In this document: positions 8,193 through 15,955 of the stretch, in pieces
Numbering within the stretch: the stretch's first letter is position 1
How the letters are laid out: every line of letters begins with the position of its first letter
DNA from: Catenulispora pinisilvae
GTDB taxonomy: Bacteria; Actinomycetota; Actinomycetes; Streptomycetales; Catenulisporaceae
Assembly: GCF_015356865.1 (NCBI RefSeq)
Contig: NZ_JAAFZA010000035.1
Span: 1 to 60,227 of the forward strand
Length of the DNA: 60,227 nucleotides
Direction: 5' to 3'
Program-made: the position numbers and the translations under genes
The notes under the pieces: generated by a model
Told to the model about the DNA's origin: nothing
The model's database searches: none
The model's input: the letters and a program-made list of their open reading frames with translations, nothing else

Positions 8193-8864
8193 GTGATCTG
8201 CTTCTTCGATCCGGCGCACGGCCAGGCGTCAGTGAACGTCAGTTGGCAGCCACAGTGGGGCGTGGCGCGACCTGTCGAGGTCTGCCAGTACTGTGCGCAG
8301 CGCATCCAGACCACCCAGCCGCCGTACTACCAGCCGGTCCAACAGCAGGGGTATCCACAGCAGGGCTACCCCCAGGCCGGCTATCCGCAGCAGGGCTACC
8401 CAGCCCAACAGCCGGGCTACCCGCAGCAGGCGCAGTACCAGCAGCCGCAGTATCAGCAGCCGCCGCAGCGGCAGGGCCACAGCACCGGCGCGGTGATCGG
8501 TGCGGGGGCGGCCGGCCTGGTCGGCGGGATGCTGCTCGGCGAGATGCTCGAGGGCGATGAGAAAAAGCACGAGGAGCAGGCGTACGAGCGCGGCTTCGAG
8601 GAGCGCGGTCAGGACGACCAGCGCGGCGAGTACCAGCAGGAGCAGTTCCAGCAGGAGCAGTTCCAGCAGCAGGAGCAATACCAGCCGGAGCAGTATCAGC
8701 AGCCGGAGCAGTATCAGCAGCCGGACCAGTACCAGCAGCCGGACCAGTACCAGCAGCCGGACCAGTACCAGCAGAGCGATTTCAACAGCGGCGGCTTCGA
8801 TGGCGGCGGCTTTGACGGCGGCGACTACAACAACGACGGCGGGAACGACGACGGTTTCTTCTAA
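8193..8864 (+). CDS. Gln/Tyr/Pro-rich repeat protein with glycine-zipper segment
   Basis: A 223-residue low-complexity protein from a GTG at 8193 preceded by GGGGGACACC. It has five parts. The short N-terminal part (1-35) has one CxxC (CQYC). A PQQGYP-type repeat tract covers about 40-90. A glycine-zipper-like hydrophobic segment at about 98-120 (GAVIGAGAAGLVGGMLLGEM) could insert in or associate with membrane. A charged block follows, and then repeated QYQQPD units (8691-8774). The tail is Gly/Asp/Phe/Asn-rich. There is no enzyme motif or signal peptide. The composition resembles low-complexity assembly domains; phase separation, adhesion or a membrane scaffold are only possibilities. A strong terminator follows at 8914. 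Confidence 0.75.
   Translation: MICFFDPAHGQASVNVSWQPQWGVARPVEVCQYCAQRIQTTQPPYYQPVQQQGYPQQGYPQAGYPQQGYPAQQPGYPQQAQYQQPQYQQPPQRQGHSTGAVIGAGAAGLVGGMLLGEMLEGDEKKHEEQAYERGFEERGQDDQRGEYQQEQFQQEQFQQQEQYQPEQYQQPEQYQQPDQYQQPDQYQQPDQYQQSDFNSGGFDGGGFDGGDYNNDGGNDDGFF
8691..8774 (+). repeat. 18-bp tandem repeat encoding QYQQPD/E
   Basis: Four complete 18-bp units of the form CAGTACCAGCAGCCGGAC start at 8691, 8709, 8727 and 8745, with a fifth partial unit from 8763. They are in frame and encode QYQQP(E/D). The last units are nearly identical at the DNA level, indicating recent expansion and a probably length-variable protein. Confidence 0.85.
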
Positions 8865-8913
8865 ACCGCGCAGCTCCGGCCCAACCGCCGCTTAATATAA
8901 AAGTGCTAATACG

Positions 8914-8950
8914 CCGTCGGGGTGGGGATCTCGGATCCCCGCCCCGACGG
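8914..8950 (+). terminator. Intrinsic-type hairpin after the Gln/Tyr-rich gene
   Basis: A 17-bp stem (8914-8930 with 8934-8950, one G-T pair) with a TCG loop is followed by TATTTCT. It lies 50 bp after the stop. The rest of the gap to 9233 shows no gene; it presumably holds the promoter of the S8-like gene, but I cannot place it. Confidence 0.75.
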
Positions 8951-9233
8951 TATTTCTCCCCGCGCACCCCTTGCCCGCCCCTTACCGCGTAGACGGATTC
9001 CCGTCCGCATATCACGAGGTGAGCGCAAGTCCAGGCGTGTCGCAACGTAGAAGCGTCTACGTCTTTCTGAGGTTCCTGACACCCTCTACTGTGACGAGTA
9101 TCGATCATCGCAATGCCGTAGATGTATTGCTATTCCCCGCAGCTCGTTGCACGACCCCGTAAGGCATCACCGGAGGTTTTATCTCAAAGGGGGCGCGTGG
9201 CGGCGTGGCCGCGCGCCGGGAGAAAGGCACACT

Positions 9234-12200
9234 ATGCAGTTTGCCCGCAGGCACCGCATCGCGGTCGTCGCGGTCACGGCGCTGGGACTGGGAGTCGGCA
9301 CCTCCGCCGCCGCCCTGGCCAGTCCGGCGCCCGCCCGGCCCAGTGCGGCCCAACAATTGGCCGCGCTGTCCACCGGCGCGAAGCACCCCGTGATCGTGCT
9401 CCTGAAGAACCAGCACCCCGAACTGTCGGTCAAGACCGCCAAGACCAAGCGCCTCGCGACCACCGCCGCCGACCAGGCCCCCCTGGTCAGCAGCGCCCAG
9501 GCGACCGGCGCCCAGGACATCAAGAAGTACTCGGTGATCAACGGCTTCTCGGCCAAGATGACCGACGCCGAGGCCGCGAACCTGCGGCAGAACCCGGACG
9601 TCGAGGCGGTCGTCAGCGACCAGCAGCGCGTCGTGGACAACCTGAACGACGCGCAGAAGGCGGCCATCGCCGACGCCGCCGGCGGTACCGCGGCGACCGG
9701 CGCCGACGGCCAGACCCCGGCGGACAAGGTGCTGCCGGGCACCTGCCCGACCGACCCCGGCAAGCCGCTGCTGGAGCCGGAGGCGTTGCAGACCACGAAC
9801 ACCGCCTTCCTGAACAAGAGCCAGCCGCAGGCCCAGAACCTGGTCGACGGCAAGGGCGTGAAGGTCGCGTGGATCGCCGACGGGTTGGACATCAACAACC
9901 CGGACTTCACCCGGGCCGACGGCACCCCGGTGTTCAGCGACTACCAGGACTTCTCCGGCACCGACCCGAACGGCAACGAGAGCGGTGACGAGGCCTACGG
10001 CGACGCCAGCGCGATCGCGGCGCAGGGTCTGCACAGCTACGACCTGTCCAAGTACGTCATGCCCGGCCACGCCCTGCCGGCCGGCTGCGACATCACCGTG
10101 CGCGGCATCGCCCCCGGCGCCTCGCTGGTCGGCCTGAACGTGTTCGGCGCGGCCAACCTGGTCTTCGACTCCACGATCGTGCAGGCCATCGACTACGCGG
10201 TGAACGTGGACAACGTCGACGTCATCAACGAGTCGCTGGGCAGCAACGCGCAGCCCACCGAGGGGCTGGACGTCACCAGCCTGGCCGACGACGCGGCGGT
10301 GGCCGCCGGTGTCACGGTCGTCACCTCCACCGGCGACGGCGGCGTGACCAACACCGAGGGCCAGCCGGCCGTGAACCCGGACGTGATCAGCGTCGGCGCC
10401 ACGACCACCTTCCGGGACCAGGCGCAGACCGGCAGCGGCGGTGCCCGGAACCTGGCCAGCAGCTGGGCCTCGAACAACACCGCCGCGCTGTCCTCCTCCG
10501 GCACCAACGTCCGGGACCGGGTCCCGGATCTGGTCGCGCCGGGCCAGGGCGGCTGGGCGCTGTGCAGCCCCGAGGCGCGGTTCAGCGCCTGTGTGGACTA
10601 CAACGGCAACCCGGCCTCGCTGGAGGACTTCGGCGGCACCAGCATGGCCTCGCCGCTGGTCGCCGGCGGCGCCGCGCTGGTCATCGAGGCGTATGAGAAC
10701 ACCCACGGCGGGGTGCGCCCGACGCCGGCCCTGGTGAAGCAGATCCTCACCTCCTCGGCCAGCGACCTGGGCCTGCCGGCCGACCAGCAGGGCGCCGGTG
10801 AGCTGAACACCTACCGCGCGGTCCGGATGGCGATGTCGGTCAAGGACGGCGACGGCTCGCCGAAGGCGCAGGGCGACGGCCTGCTGGCCACCACCGGCGC
10901 CGGCGACACCCAGGTCTCGCTGATCGGCAACGGCGGCTCGAAGCAGTCCGCGACGGTCACGCTGACCAACACCAGCCCGAACACCCAGACCGTGGCGGCG
11001 AACGTCCGCGAGCTGGACACCACGGTCGGGGACGTGCGCGGCACCAAGGCCGTGGACTTCACCGACCCGAACTCGCCCTGGTTCTACGAGGGCTACACCC
11101 TGGGCACCACCGGCCTGAAGCGGCACTGGTTCAGCACCACGTTCACCGTGCCGGCCGGCGCCGACCACCTGACCGGCACGGCCACCTGCGCCTGCGCCGG
11201 GACCAGCACGCTGCTGCGGCTGGTGCTGATCGGCCCGAACGGCGAGTACGAGAACTGGAACAGCCCGCAGGGCACGACCAACTACGCGCAGGTCGACCAG
11301 GCGAACCCGCCGGCCGGGAAGTGGACGGCGTACTTCTACGCCAACGCCAACGCCACCGGGTTCAAGGGCAACGTCAGCTACGACTTCGCGGCCACCAAGT
11401 ACAAGGACGTCGGCTCGGTGAGCCCGGCGAACGCCGTACTGAAGCCGGGGCAGTCGCAGAAGTTCACGGTGAAGCAGACGCTGGGCCAGAACCCCGGCGA
11501 CGTCTCGGCGGCGCTGGCGTTCACCACCGGGTTCCACCAGAGCACCACGGTGCCGGTGACCAAGCGGACGCTGATCTCCACCAACAACGACGGCGGTGCC
11601 TTCACCGGCACGCTGACCGGCGGCAACGGCCGGGCGAACACGCCGTCGCAGACCGAGTCGTACTACTTCGACGTGCCGCGTGGCAAGAAGAACCTGGCGA
11701 TGAACCTGACGTTCACCGGCAGCCACGCGGTCTCGGCGTTCCTGGAGTCCCCGGACCACCAGGTGGTGTCGCTGAGCACGAACCTCGCGGTGGACGCGCA
11801 GGGCAACCAGAGCCTGCTGCCCTCGCTGACCGGCTACGTCAACACCCCGGCCGCCGGCCGCTGGGTGCTGTTCCTGGACGACAACAACCCGGCGATCCTG
11901 TCCGGCGACCTGGCTGACGCCTTCAATGGCCAGCTCCACTACAACACGGTGGACGCCAGCGCCAAGGGCCTGCCCGCGGGCTCGCTGGCGGCGGGCAAGG
12001 CGGTGACCGCCACGGTGACGATCAAGAACACCGGCGCGGCCCCGCTGACGGTGTTCGCCGACCCGCGGCTCGACAGCCGCGCCGACTACGACCTGCCGGC
12101 GCAGCAGCCGCTGGGTGCCACGGTGGCCCTGCCGTTCGCCACCACCGGCCCGCAGCCCTCGTTCCAGATCCCGACGCACACCACGGAGCTGCGCGCGTCG

Positions 12201-12656
12201 CAGTCCTCGACGATCCCGGCGGACTTCTCCACCAGCGGCCCGTCCGGCCAGCCCGAGGTCTACGGCGTCTCCAAGGGTCTGACCGCCGCGGTCACCGTGG
12301 ACTCGCCGTGGCTCACCCAGGGTGTCTGGGGCCAGGACCCGACCCCGCTGGGCCCGACGAACGCCGCGGTCTCCGGCAGCGCGACCGAGGCCGAGAGCGT
12401 CACCACGCTGGCCTTCGACCGCACGGCCGTGGCCGGTACCGGCGACCTGTGGCTGGCCGGCGTCGACCCCACCGCCCCGGCGCTGGCGCCGGTGACCATC
12501 CAGCCCGGCCAGACCGGCACGGTCACCGTCACCTTCACGCCGACCGGCAAGAGCGGCAGCAAGGTGAGCGGCGAGCTGTACGTGGACACGTACAACGCGG
12601 CTTACGGCACCGCCGACGAGCTGACGGGGATCCCGTACAGCTACACGGTGAAGTAG
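9234..12656 (+). CDS. Secreted S8 (subtilisin-like) peptidase-family protein, catalytic His apparently absent
   Basis: A 1140-residue secreted protein. The ATG at 9234 has a clear SD (AGAAAGG). The signal peptide spans 1 to about 32, followed by an I9-like propeptide (VIVLLKN, then SVINGFSAKMTDAEAANL to about residue 130). The S8 domain has the Asp motif VAWIADGLD (Asp216), the oxyanion-region INESLGSN and the Ser motif GGTSMASPL (Ser470). The usual His motif HGTHVAG is missing; the equivalent stretch reads YGDASAIAAQG with Asp257 where His would be. After about residue 560 there are several beta-sandwich, Ig/pre-peptidase-like domains up to a C-terminal ASPM/Hydin-like segment. It may be an inactive binding protein or use a non-standard triad. 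The gene is monocistronic with its own terminator. Confidence 0.85.
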   Translation: MQFARRHRIAVVAVTALGLGVGTSAAALASPAPARPSAAQQLAALSTGAKHPVIVLLKNQHPELSVKTAKTKRLATTAADQAPLVSSAQATGAQDIKKYSVINGFSAKMTDAEAANLRQNPDVEAVVSDQQRVVDNLNDAQKAAIADAAGGTAATGADGQTPADKVLPGTCPTDPGKPLLEPEALQTTNTAFLNKSQPQAQNLVDGKGVKVAWIADGLDINNPDFTRADGTPVFSDYQDFSGTDPNGNESGDEAYGDASAIAAQGLHSYDLSKYVMPGHALPAGCDITVRGIAPGASLVGLNVFGAANLVFDSTIVQAIDYAVNVDNVDVINESLGSNAQPTEGLDVTSLADDAAVAAGVTVVTSTGDGGVTNTEGQPAVNPDVISVGATTTFRDQAQTGSGGARNLASSWASNNTAALSSSGTNVRDRVPDLVAPGQGGWALCSPEARFSACVDYNGNPASLEDFGGTSMASPLVAGGAALVIEAYENTHGGVRPTPALVKQILTSSASDLGLPADQQGAGELNTYRAVRMAMSVKDGDGSPKAQGDGLLATTGAGDTQVSLIGNGGSKQSATVTLTNTSPNTQTVAANVRELDTTVGDVRGTKAVDFTDPNSPWFYEGYTLGTTGLKRHWFSTTFTVPAGADHLTGTATCACAGTSTLLRLVLIGPNGEYENWNSPQGTTNYAQVDQANPPAGKWTAYFYANANATGFKGNVSYDFAATKYKDVGSVSPANAVLKPGQSQKFTVKQTLGQNPGDVSAALAFTTGFHQSTTVPVTKRTLISTNNDGGAFTGTLTGGNGRANTPSQTESYYFDVPRGKKNLAMNLTFTGSHAVSAFLESPDHQVVSLSTNLAVDAQGNQSLLPSLTGYVNTPAAGRWVLFLDDNNPAILSGDLADAFNGQLHYNTVDASAKGLPAGSLAAGKAVTATVTIKNTGAAPLTVFADPRLDSRADYDLPAQQPLGATVALPFATTGPQPSFQIPTHTTELRASQSSTIPADFSTSGPSGQPEVYGVSKGLTAAVTVDSPWLTQGVWGQDPTPLGPTNAAVSGSATEAESVTTLAFDRTAVAGTGDLWLAGVDPTAPALAPVTIQPGQTGTVTVTFTPTGKSGSKVSGELYVDTYNAAYGTADELTGIPYSYTVK

Positions 12657-12674
12657 CACTGCCGCACCACTGAC

Positions 12675-12709
12675 GCGGGCGCCCGGACCTCGGCGGTTCG
12701 GGCGCCCGC
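12675..12709 (+). terminator. Hairpin terminator after the S8-like gene
   Basis: An 11-bp perfect stem GCGGGCGCCCG (12675-12685) pairs with 12699-12709 across a 13-nt loop, followed by TGGTTTTCC, 18 bp after the stop codon. Confidence 0.75.
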
Positions 12710-12753
12710 TGGTTTTCCGGTGGCCGGAGCAGACCCGCACGCCAGGTAGATTT

Positions 12754-14328
12754 GTGCGGGTGATCGAGCAGGGCGATGTCGCGGGCAGGCTATCCAACGG
12801 GGCCACTGTGGCTGATGAATCAGATGAGGCTCCGGGACCCGGCATCGCGCCAGAGCGCCTGGCGCTGCTGCTCGACATCCTGGCCGAGGTGGAGCAGCTG
12901 CCGGTCGAGCATCCCGACGCGGTGACGGTGCGGCGCGCGACGGCCGGCGTCTACAAGAGCGTCAAGGTGCGTCGGCGGACTGAGCGGCAGGCCCGGGCAC
13001 AGGCCGCGGACCGGGCCGTGACCGCCAAGACCGCCACCGGCGCGCCGAGCCGCCTCGACGACGAGACCCAGGGCCTGCCCCTGAGCTCGGAGACCGCCGA
13101 GTCCGGAAACATCGTGGCCGGAACGTTGCTCCGCGACCGCGGTTGCTACATCTGCAAGACGCGCTATCGCGAGGTGCACGCCTTCTACCACAACCTGTGC
13201 CCCGACTGCGCCGCCGAGAACTGGAAGCGCCGGGACGCCCACGCCGATCTGACTGGTAAACGTGCGCTGCTCACCGGCGGCCGCGCCAAGATCGGCATGT
13301 ACATCGCCTTGCGCCTGTTGCGCGACGGTGCGCACCTGACCATCACCACCCGCTTCCCGAACGACGCCGCCCGCCGCTTCGCCGCCATGCCCGACAGCGA
13401 CGAGTGGCTGCACCGCCTGCGGGTCGTCGGCATCGACTTGCGGGACGTGGCACAAGTCGTGGCGCTCGCCGACTCCGTCGCGGCCGAAGGCCCCCTCGAC
13501 ATCATGGTCAACAACGCGGCGCAGACCGTACGGCGCTCGCCCGCCGCATACGAGCCGCTGATCCGGGCCGAGGCACAGCCCCTGCCCGACGGGCCGCTGC
13601 CGGAACTGGTCTCCTTCGGACGCTTCACCGGCTCCGGCCTCATCGCCCTGCCGGGGCAGACCCGCTCATCGGAGTCGATCGCGGCCGACCTCGTCGGGGT
13701 CGGAGCCGGCGGCGTGGTCGGGGCCACGAGCGCCGGCGCCACCGACCTGGTGGCCCTGGCCCTCACCGCCGGCTCGGCCGCCCCGGACCGCATCGCGGCC
13801 GGCACCGCCATCGACGCCGGCGGCCTGGTCCCGGACCTGGCCGACACCAACTCATGGGTGCAGACGGTCCAGGACGTGGACCCGATCGAGCTGCTGGAAG
13901 TCCAGCTCTGCAACTCGACGGCACCGTTCATCCTCATCAGCAGGCTGCGAAACGCGATGAAGGCCTCCCCGGCCACGCGAAAGCACATCGTCAACGTCTC
14001 GGCCATGGAGGGCGTCTTCAGCCGCGGCTACAAGGGCGCCGGGCACCCGCACACCAACATGGCCAAGGCCGCTCTCAACATGCTGACCCGCACCAGCGCC
14101 AAGGAGATGTTCCAGAGCGACAGCATCCTGATGAACAGCGTCGACACCGGCTGGATCACCGACGAACGCCCCCACCCGGACCGCCTCCGCCTGGCCGACA
14201 TCGGCTTCCACGCCCCGCTGGACCTCGTCGACGGCGCGGCTCGGGTGTATGACCCGATCGTGCGCGGCGAGCAGGGGGAGGATTTGTATGGCTGCTTCTT
14301 GAAGGACTACGCCAACGCGGGTTGGTAG
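12754..14328 (+). CDS. SDR-family oxidoreductase with N-terminal zinc ribbon
   Basis: A 524-residue protein, about twice the usual SDR length. Residues 1-125 are helical and charged. Cys131, Cys134, Cys149 and Cys152 (CYIC and CPDC) form a likely zinc ribbon. The Rossmann domain starts at about 170, with TGGRAKIG at 174-181, and continues with NNAAQTV and the catalytic-strand NVSAMEG containing Ser416. The usual YxxxK is replaced by TNMAK (Thr434, Lys438), so the catalytic Tyr is absent. A 90-residue Ala/Gly-rich insert (about 270-370) interrupts the domain. The HPHTNMAKAALNM block resembles an SDR group that I recall from eukaryotes as well. The start is the GTG at 12754; a GTG at 12808 is possible. 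The reaction is unknown. Confidence 0.75.
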   Translation: MRVIEQGDVAGRLSNGATVADESDEAPGPGIAPERLALLLDILAEVEQLPVEHPDAVTVRRATAGVYKSVKVRRRTERQARAQAADRAVTAKTATGAPSRLDDETQGLPLSSETAESGNIVAGTLLRDRGCYICKTRYREVHAFYHNLCPDCAAENWKRRDAHADLTGKRALLTGGRAKIGMYIALRLLRDGAHLTITTRFPNDAARRFAAMPDSDEWLHRLRVVGIDLRDVAQVVALADSVAAEGPLDIMVNNAAQTVRRSPAAYEPLIRAEAQPLPDGPLPELVSFGRFTGSGLIALPGQTRSSESIAADLVGVGAGGVVGATSAGATDLVALALTAGSAAPDRIAAGTAIDAGGLVPDLADTNSWVQTVQDVDPIELLEVQLCNSTAPFILISRLRNAMKASPATRKHIVNVSAMEGVFSRGYKGAGHPHTNMAKAALNMLTRTSAKEMFQSDSILMNSVDTGWITDERPHPDRLRLADIGFHAPLDLVDGAARVYDPIVRGEQGEDLYGCFLKDYANAGW

Positions 14329-14332
14329 GTCC

Positions 14333-14410
14333 CTACCGTCCCAGCCGCAGCGCCCGAGGCGAAGCCCCGAAAGCCCTCCGGCACGCCTTATTGAACGCCT
14401 GCAAGTCCGC
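14333..14410 (-). pseudogene. Remnant of an AraC-family HTH regulator
   Basis: The minus-strand frame ending at 14333 encodes LQAFNKACRRAFGASPRAL plus a short tail. This matches the last helix of the AraC/XylS DNA-binding domain (usual form F-x-R-x-F-x-x-x-F-G-x-S-P). No upstream HTH or ligand domain follows in any frame, so only the 3' end of the gene survives. It abuts the 3' end of the zinc-ribbon SDR gene. Confidence 0.5.
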
Positions 14411-14419
14411 ACGTTCTAC

Positions 14420-14659
14420 GTGTTCTGCTACGACCCGCCGCGCGACCCGGTGACCATCAAGGGCCTGACAAGCTGGGTCAAGCGGGTGACGGCCCTGGCC
14501 ACCGGCGAGGAGCTGACGCACCGCCGGTACGGGGGCTTCGCCGAGATCCCAGGAGTACTGGCGATCGACGTGCCGAGTGTGGCCGATCCGGTGGTGACGG
14601 TGCTGGCGATCGAGCTGGATGGGGAGATCGAGTTGTACCGCGGGGAGGGGCGGAGCTGA
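14420..14659 (+). CDS. Small hypothetical protein, possibly a truncated gene
   Basis: A 79-residue frame from a GTG at 14420; the frame is open further upstream into the AraC remnant on the other strand (reading RLIERLQVRTFYVFCYDPP). The product contains KGLTSWVKRVTALATGEELTH followed by two hydrophobic strands (GVLAIDVP, VVTVLAIEL). No SD is visible and I recognise no family. It may be the 3' part of a gene cut at the same event that removed the AraC regulator. It could also be a chance frame. Confidence 0.35.
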   Translation: MFCYDPPRDPVTIKGLTSWVKRVTALATGEELTHRRYGGFAEIPGVLAIDVPSVADPVVTVLAIELDGEIELYRGEGRS

Positions 14660-14739
14660 GCTGAGCTACAGGGCGAGGCAGAGGCGGGGCTGTGTTGCGG
14701 CTGAGCAGCACACAGCAGGTGCAGCGGAGCAGGCGACTA

Positions 14740-15801
14740 TCAGACACTCCATAGCTGGACACTGTTCGCGTCGGTGCTGAAGGCAGCCACAGTCCTACCG
14801 TTCGGGCTGAGCACCATTGGACGACCGATGGCAGTGAAAACGGAAGTGAGAGTGTTCTGTCTGGTGGCCACGTCCCACAGCGTGACCGTGTCGTACACGC
14901 TGCCAGCGGCCAGGGTCTTGCCATCTGGGCTGAATGCCACCGACGCGACGCCCTGGTGGGTGTCACCGATCAAGCCGGTGATGAACTGCCCGGTGGTCAC
15001 ATCCCACAGAAAGGCTCCGCCGTTGGCCACAGCCAGGGTTCTACCGTCCGGACTGAATGCCACCGAGCAGGCCGCCCGACTGCGGTCTCCGGCGAGGGTG
15101 ACGGCCGTCTTCCCGGTGGCCACGTTCCATAGCGTGACTCCGCTGCTGCCGCCGACGGCCAAGGTCCTACCGTCCGGGCTGAATGCCACCGATTGGAGTG
15201 ATGGGTAGACGTCGGCCAGGGGGAGTGTGGCGGTGCCGTGGCCAGTTGCCACATCCCAAAACTGGACCTGGGTGTCGCTGTCACCGGCAGCTAGAGTCTT
15301 GCCGTCCGGACTGAACGCCACCGACATGATGAGGGCGCCGTGGTTCGCGGCGGTGAAGGTGGCAACGCTGTGGCCGGTGCTCAGTTCCCACAACTGGACG
15401 GCGCCGTTTTCGCCGCCTGCGGCCAGGGTCTTGCCATCCGGGCCGAACGCGATCGAGTTGAGGCTGCGGGGCGTGTAGCCGATGAGGGTACTGACGGGAC
15501 GGCCGGTGGCCGTATCCCACAGCCGAACGGTGCCGTCGTCGTTGTCGCTGGTGGTCGCCACGGTCTTGCCGTCCGGACTGAACGCGACCGACAGGATCTC
15601 GGCGGTACCGTCGAGGGTGGCGAGGAGCACTCCCTTTTTGATGTCGGCGGCCGGGCTCTTCCGGCTTGTCGAGGGTGTGCCGTGGGAGGTGTCCGATGCG
15701 AGGACCGCTGCGGGAACGCCGACCAAGACCGCTGCACCCAGACCGCCGAGGATGACAGTGCGGCGGTGGATGTCTCCTTGATCGGACCTCGGCGATTTCA
15801 C
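14740..15801 (-). CDS. Secreted or membrane-anchored seven-bladed WD40 protein
   Basis: A 353-residue protein. It begins with a Tat-like or uncleaved signal (DIHRRTVILGGLGAAVLVGV), then a short Ser/Thr/Pro spacer. Seven WD40 repeats follow from about residue 60 to the end. Six carry the SVAFSPDGKT core (or a close form such as SIAFGPDGKT) and end in LWD, LWE, FWD or LWN. The seventh (VLSPNGRTVAAF, ending in LWSV) closes the propeller. Such propellers are protein-interaction platforms; in actinomycetes they are often fused to Ser/Thr kinases, but here the propeller stands alone behind a signal sequence, so it probably acts outside the cytoplasmic membrane. No operon partner is evident, and the partner protein is unknown. 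Confidence 0.85.
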   Translation of the reverse strand: MKSPRSDQGDIHRRTVILGGLGAAVLVGVPAAVLASDTSHGTPSTSRKSPAADIKKGVLLATLDGTAEILSVAFSPDGKTVATTSDNDDGTVRLWDTATGRPVSTLIGYTPRSLNSIAFGPDGKTLAAGGENGAVQLWELSTGHSVATFTAANHGALIMSVAFSPDGKTLAAGDSDTQVQFWDVATGHGTATLPLADVYPSLQSVAFSPDGRTLAVGGSSGVTLWNVATGKTAVTLAGDRSRAACSVAFSPDGRTLAVANGGAFLWDVTTGQFITGLIGDTHQGVASVAFSPDGKTLAAGSVYDTVTLWDVATRQNTLTSVFTAIGRPMVLSPNGRTVAAFSTDANSVQLWSV

Positions 15802-15955
15802 AGTTCAGAGGCTAGGCGCCTGCGCTCAGGACCGGTCCTGGAAGGTTCCAGGATCGGCAGCGGCGGTGAGTCCCCACAGGACAGACGGAAACAGCGCGCA
15901 GCGGCTCCCCTCCGGATGCCGCTGCACGCTGTGTTCGGTCGCTCAGCCACTCAGC

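Noticed and set aside
8691..8774. Tandem repeat as a CRISPR array
   Set aside because: Units are contiguous, 18 bp and in frame with a protein; there are no spacers and no cas genes.
9105..12878. Long open frame on the strand opposite the S8-like gene
   Set aside because: Arg/Val/Gly-rich composition is the antisense shadow of a GC-rich gene. No start with SD and no recognisable domain.
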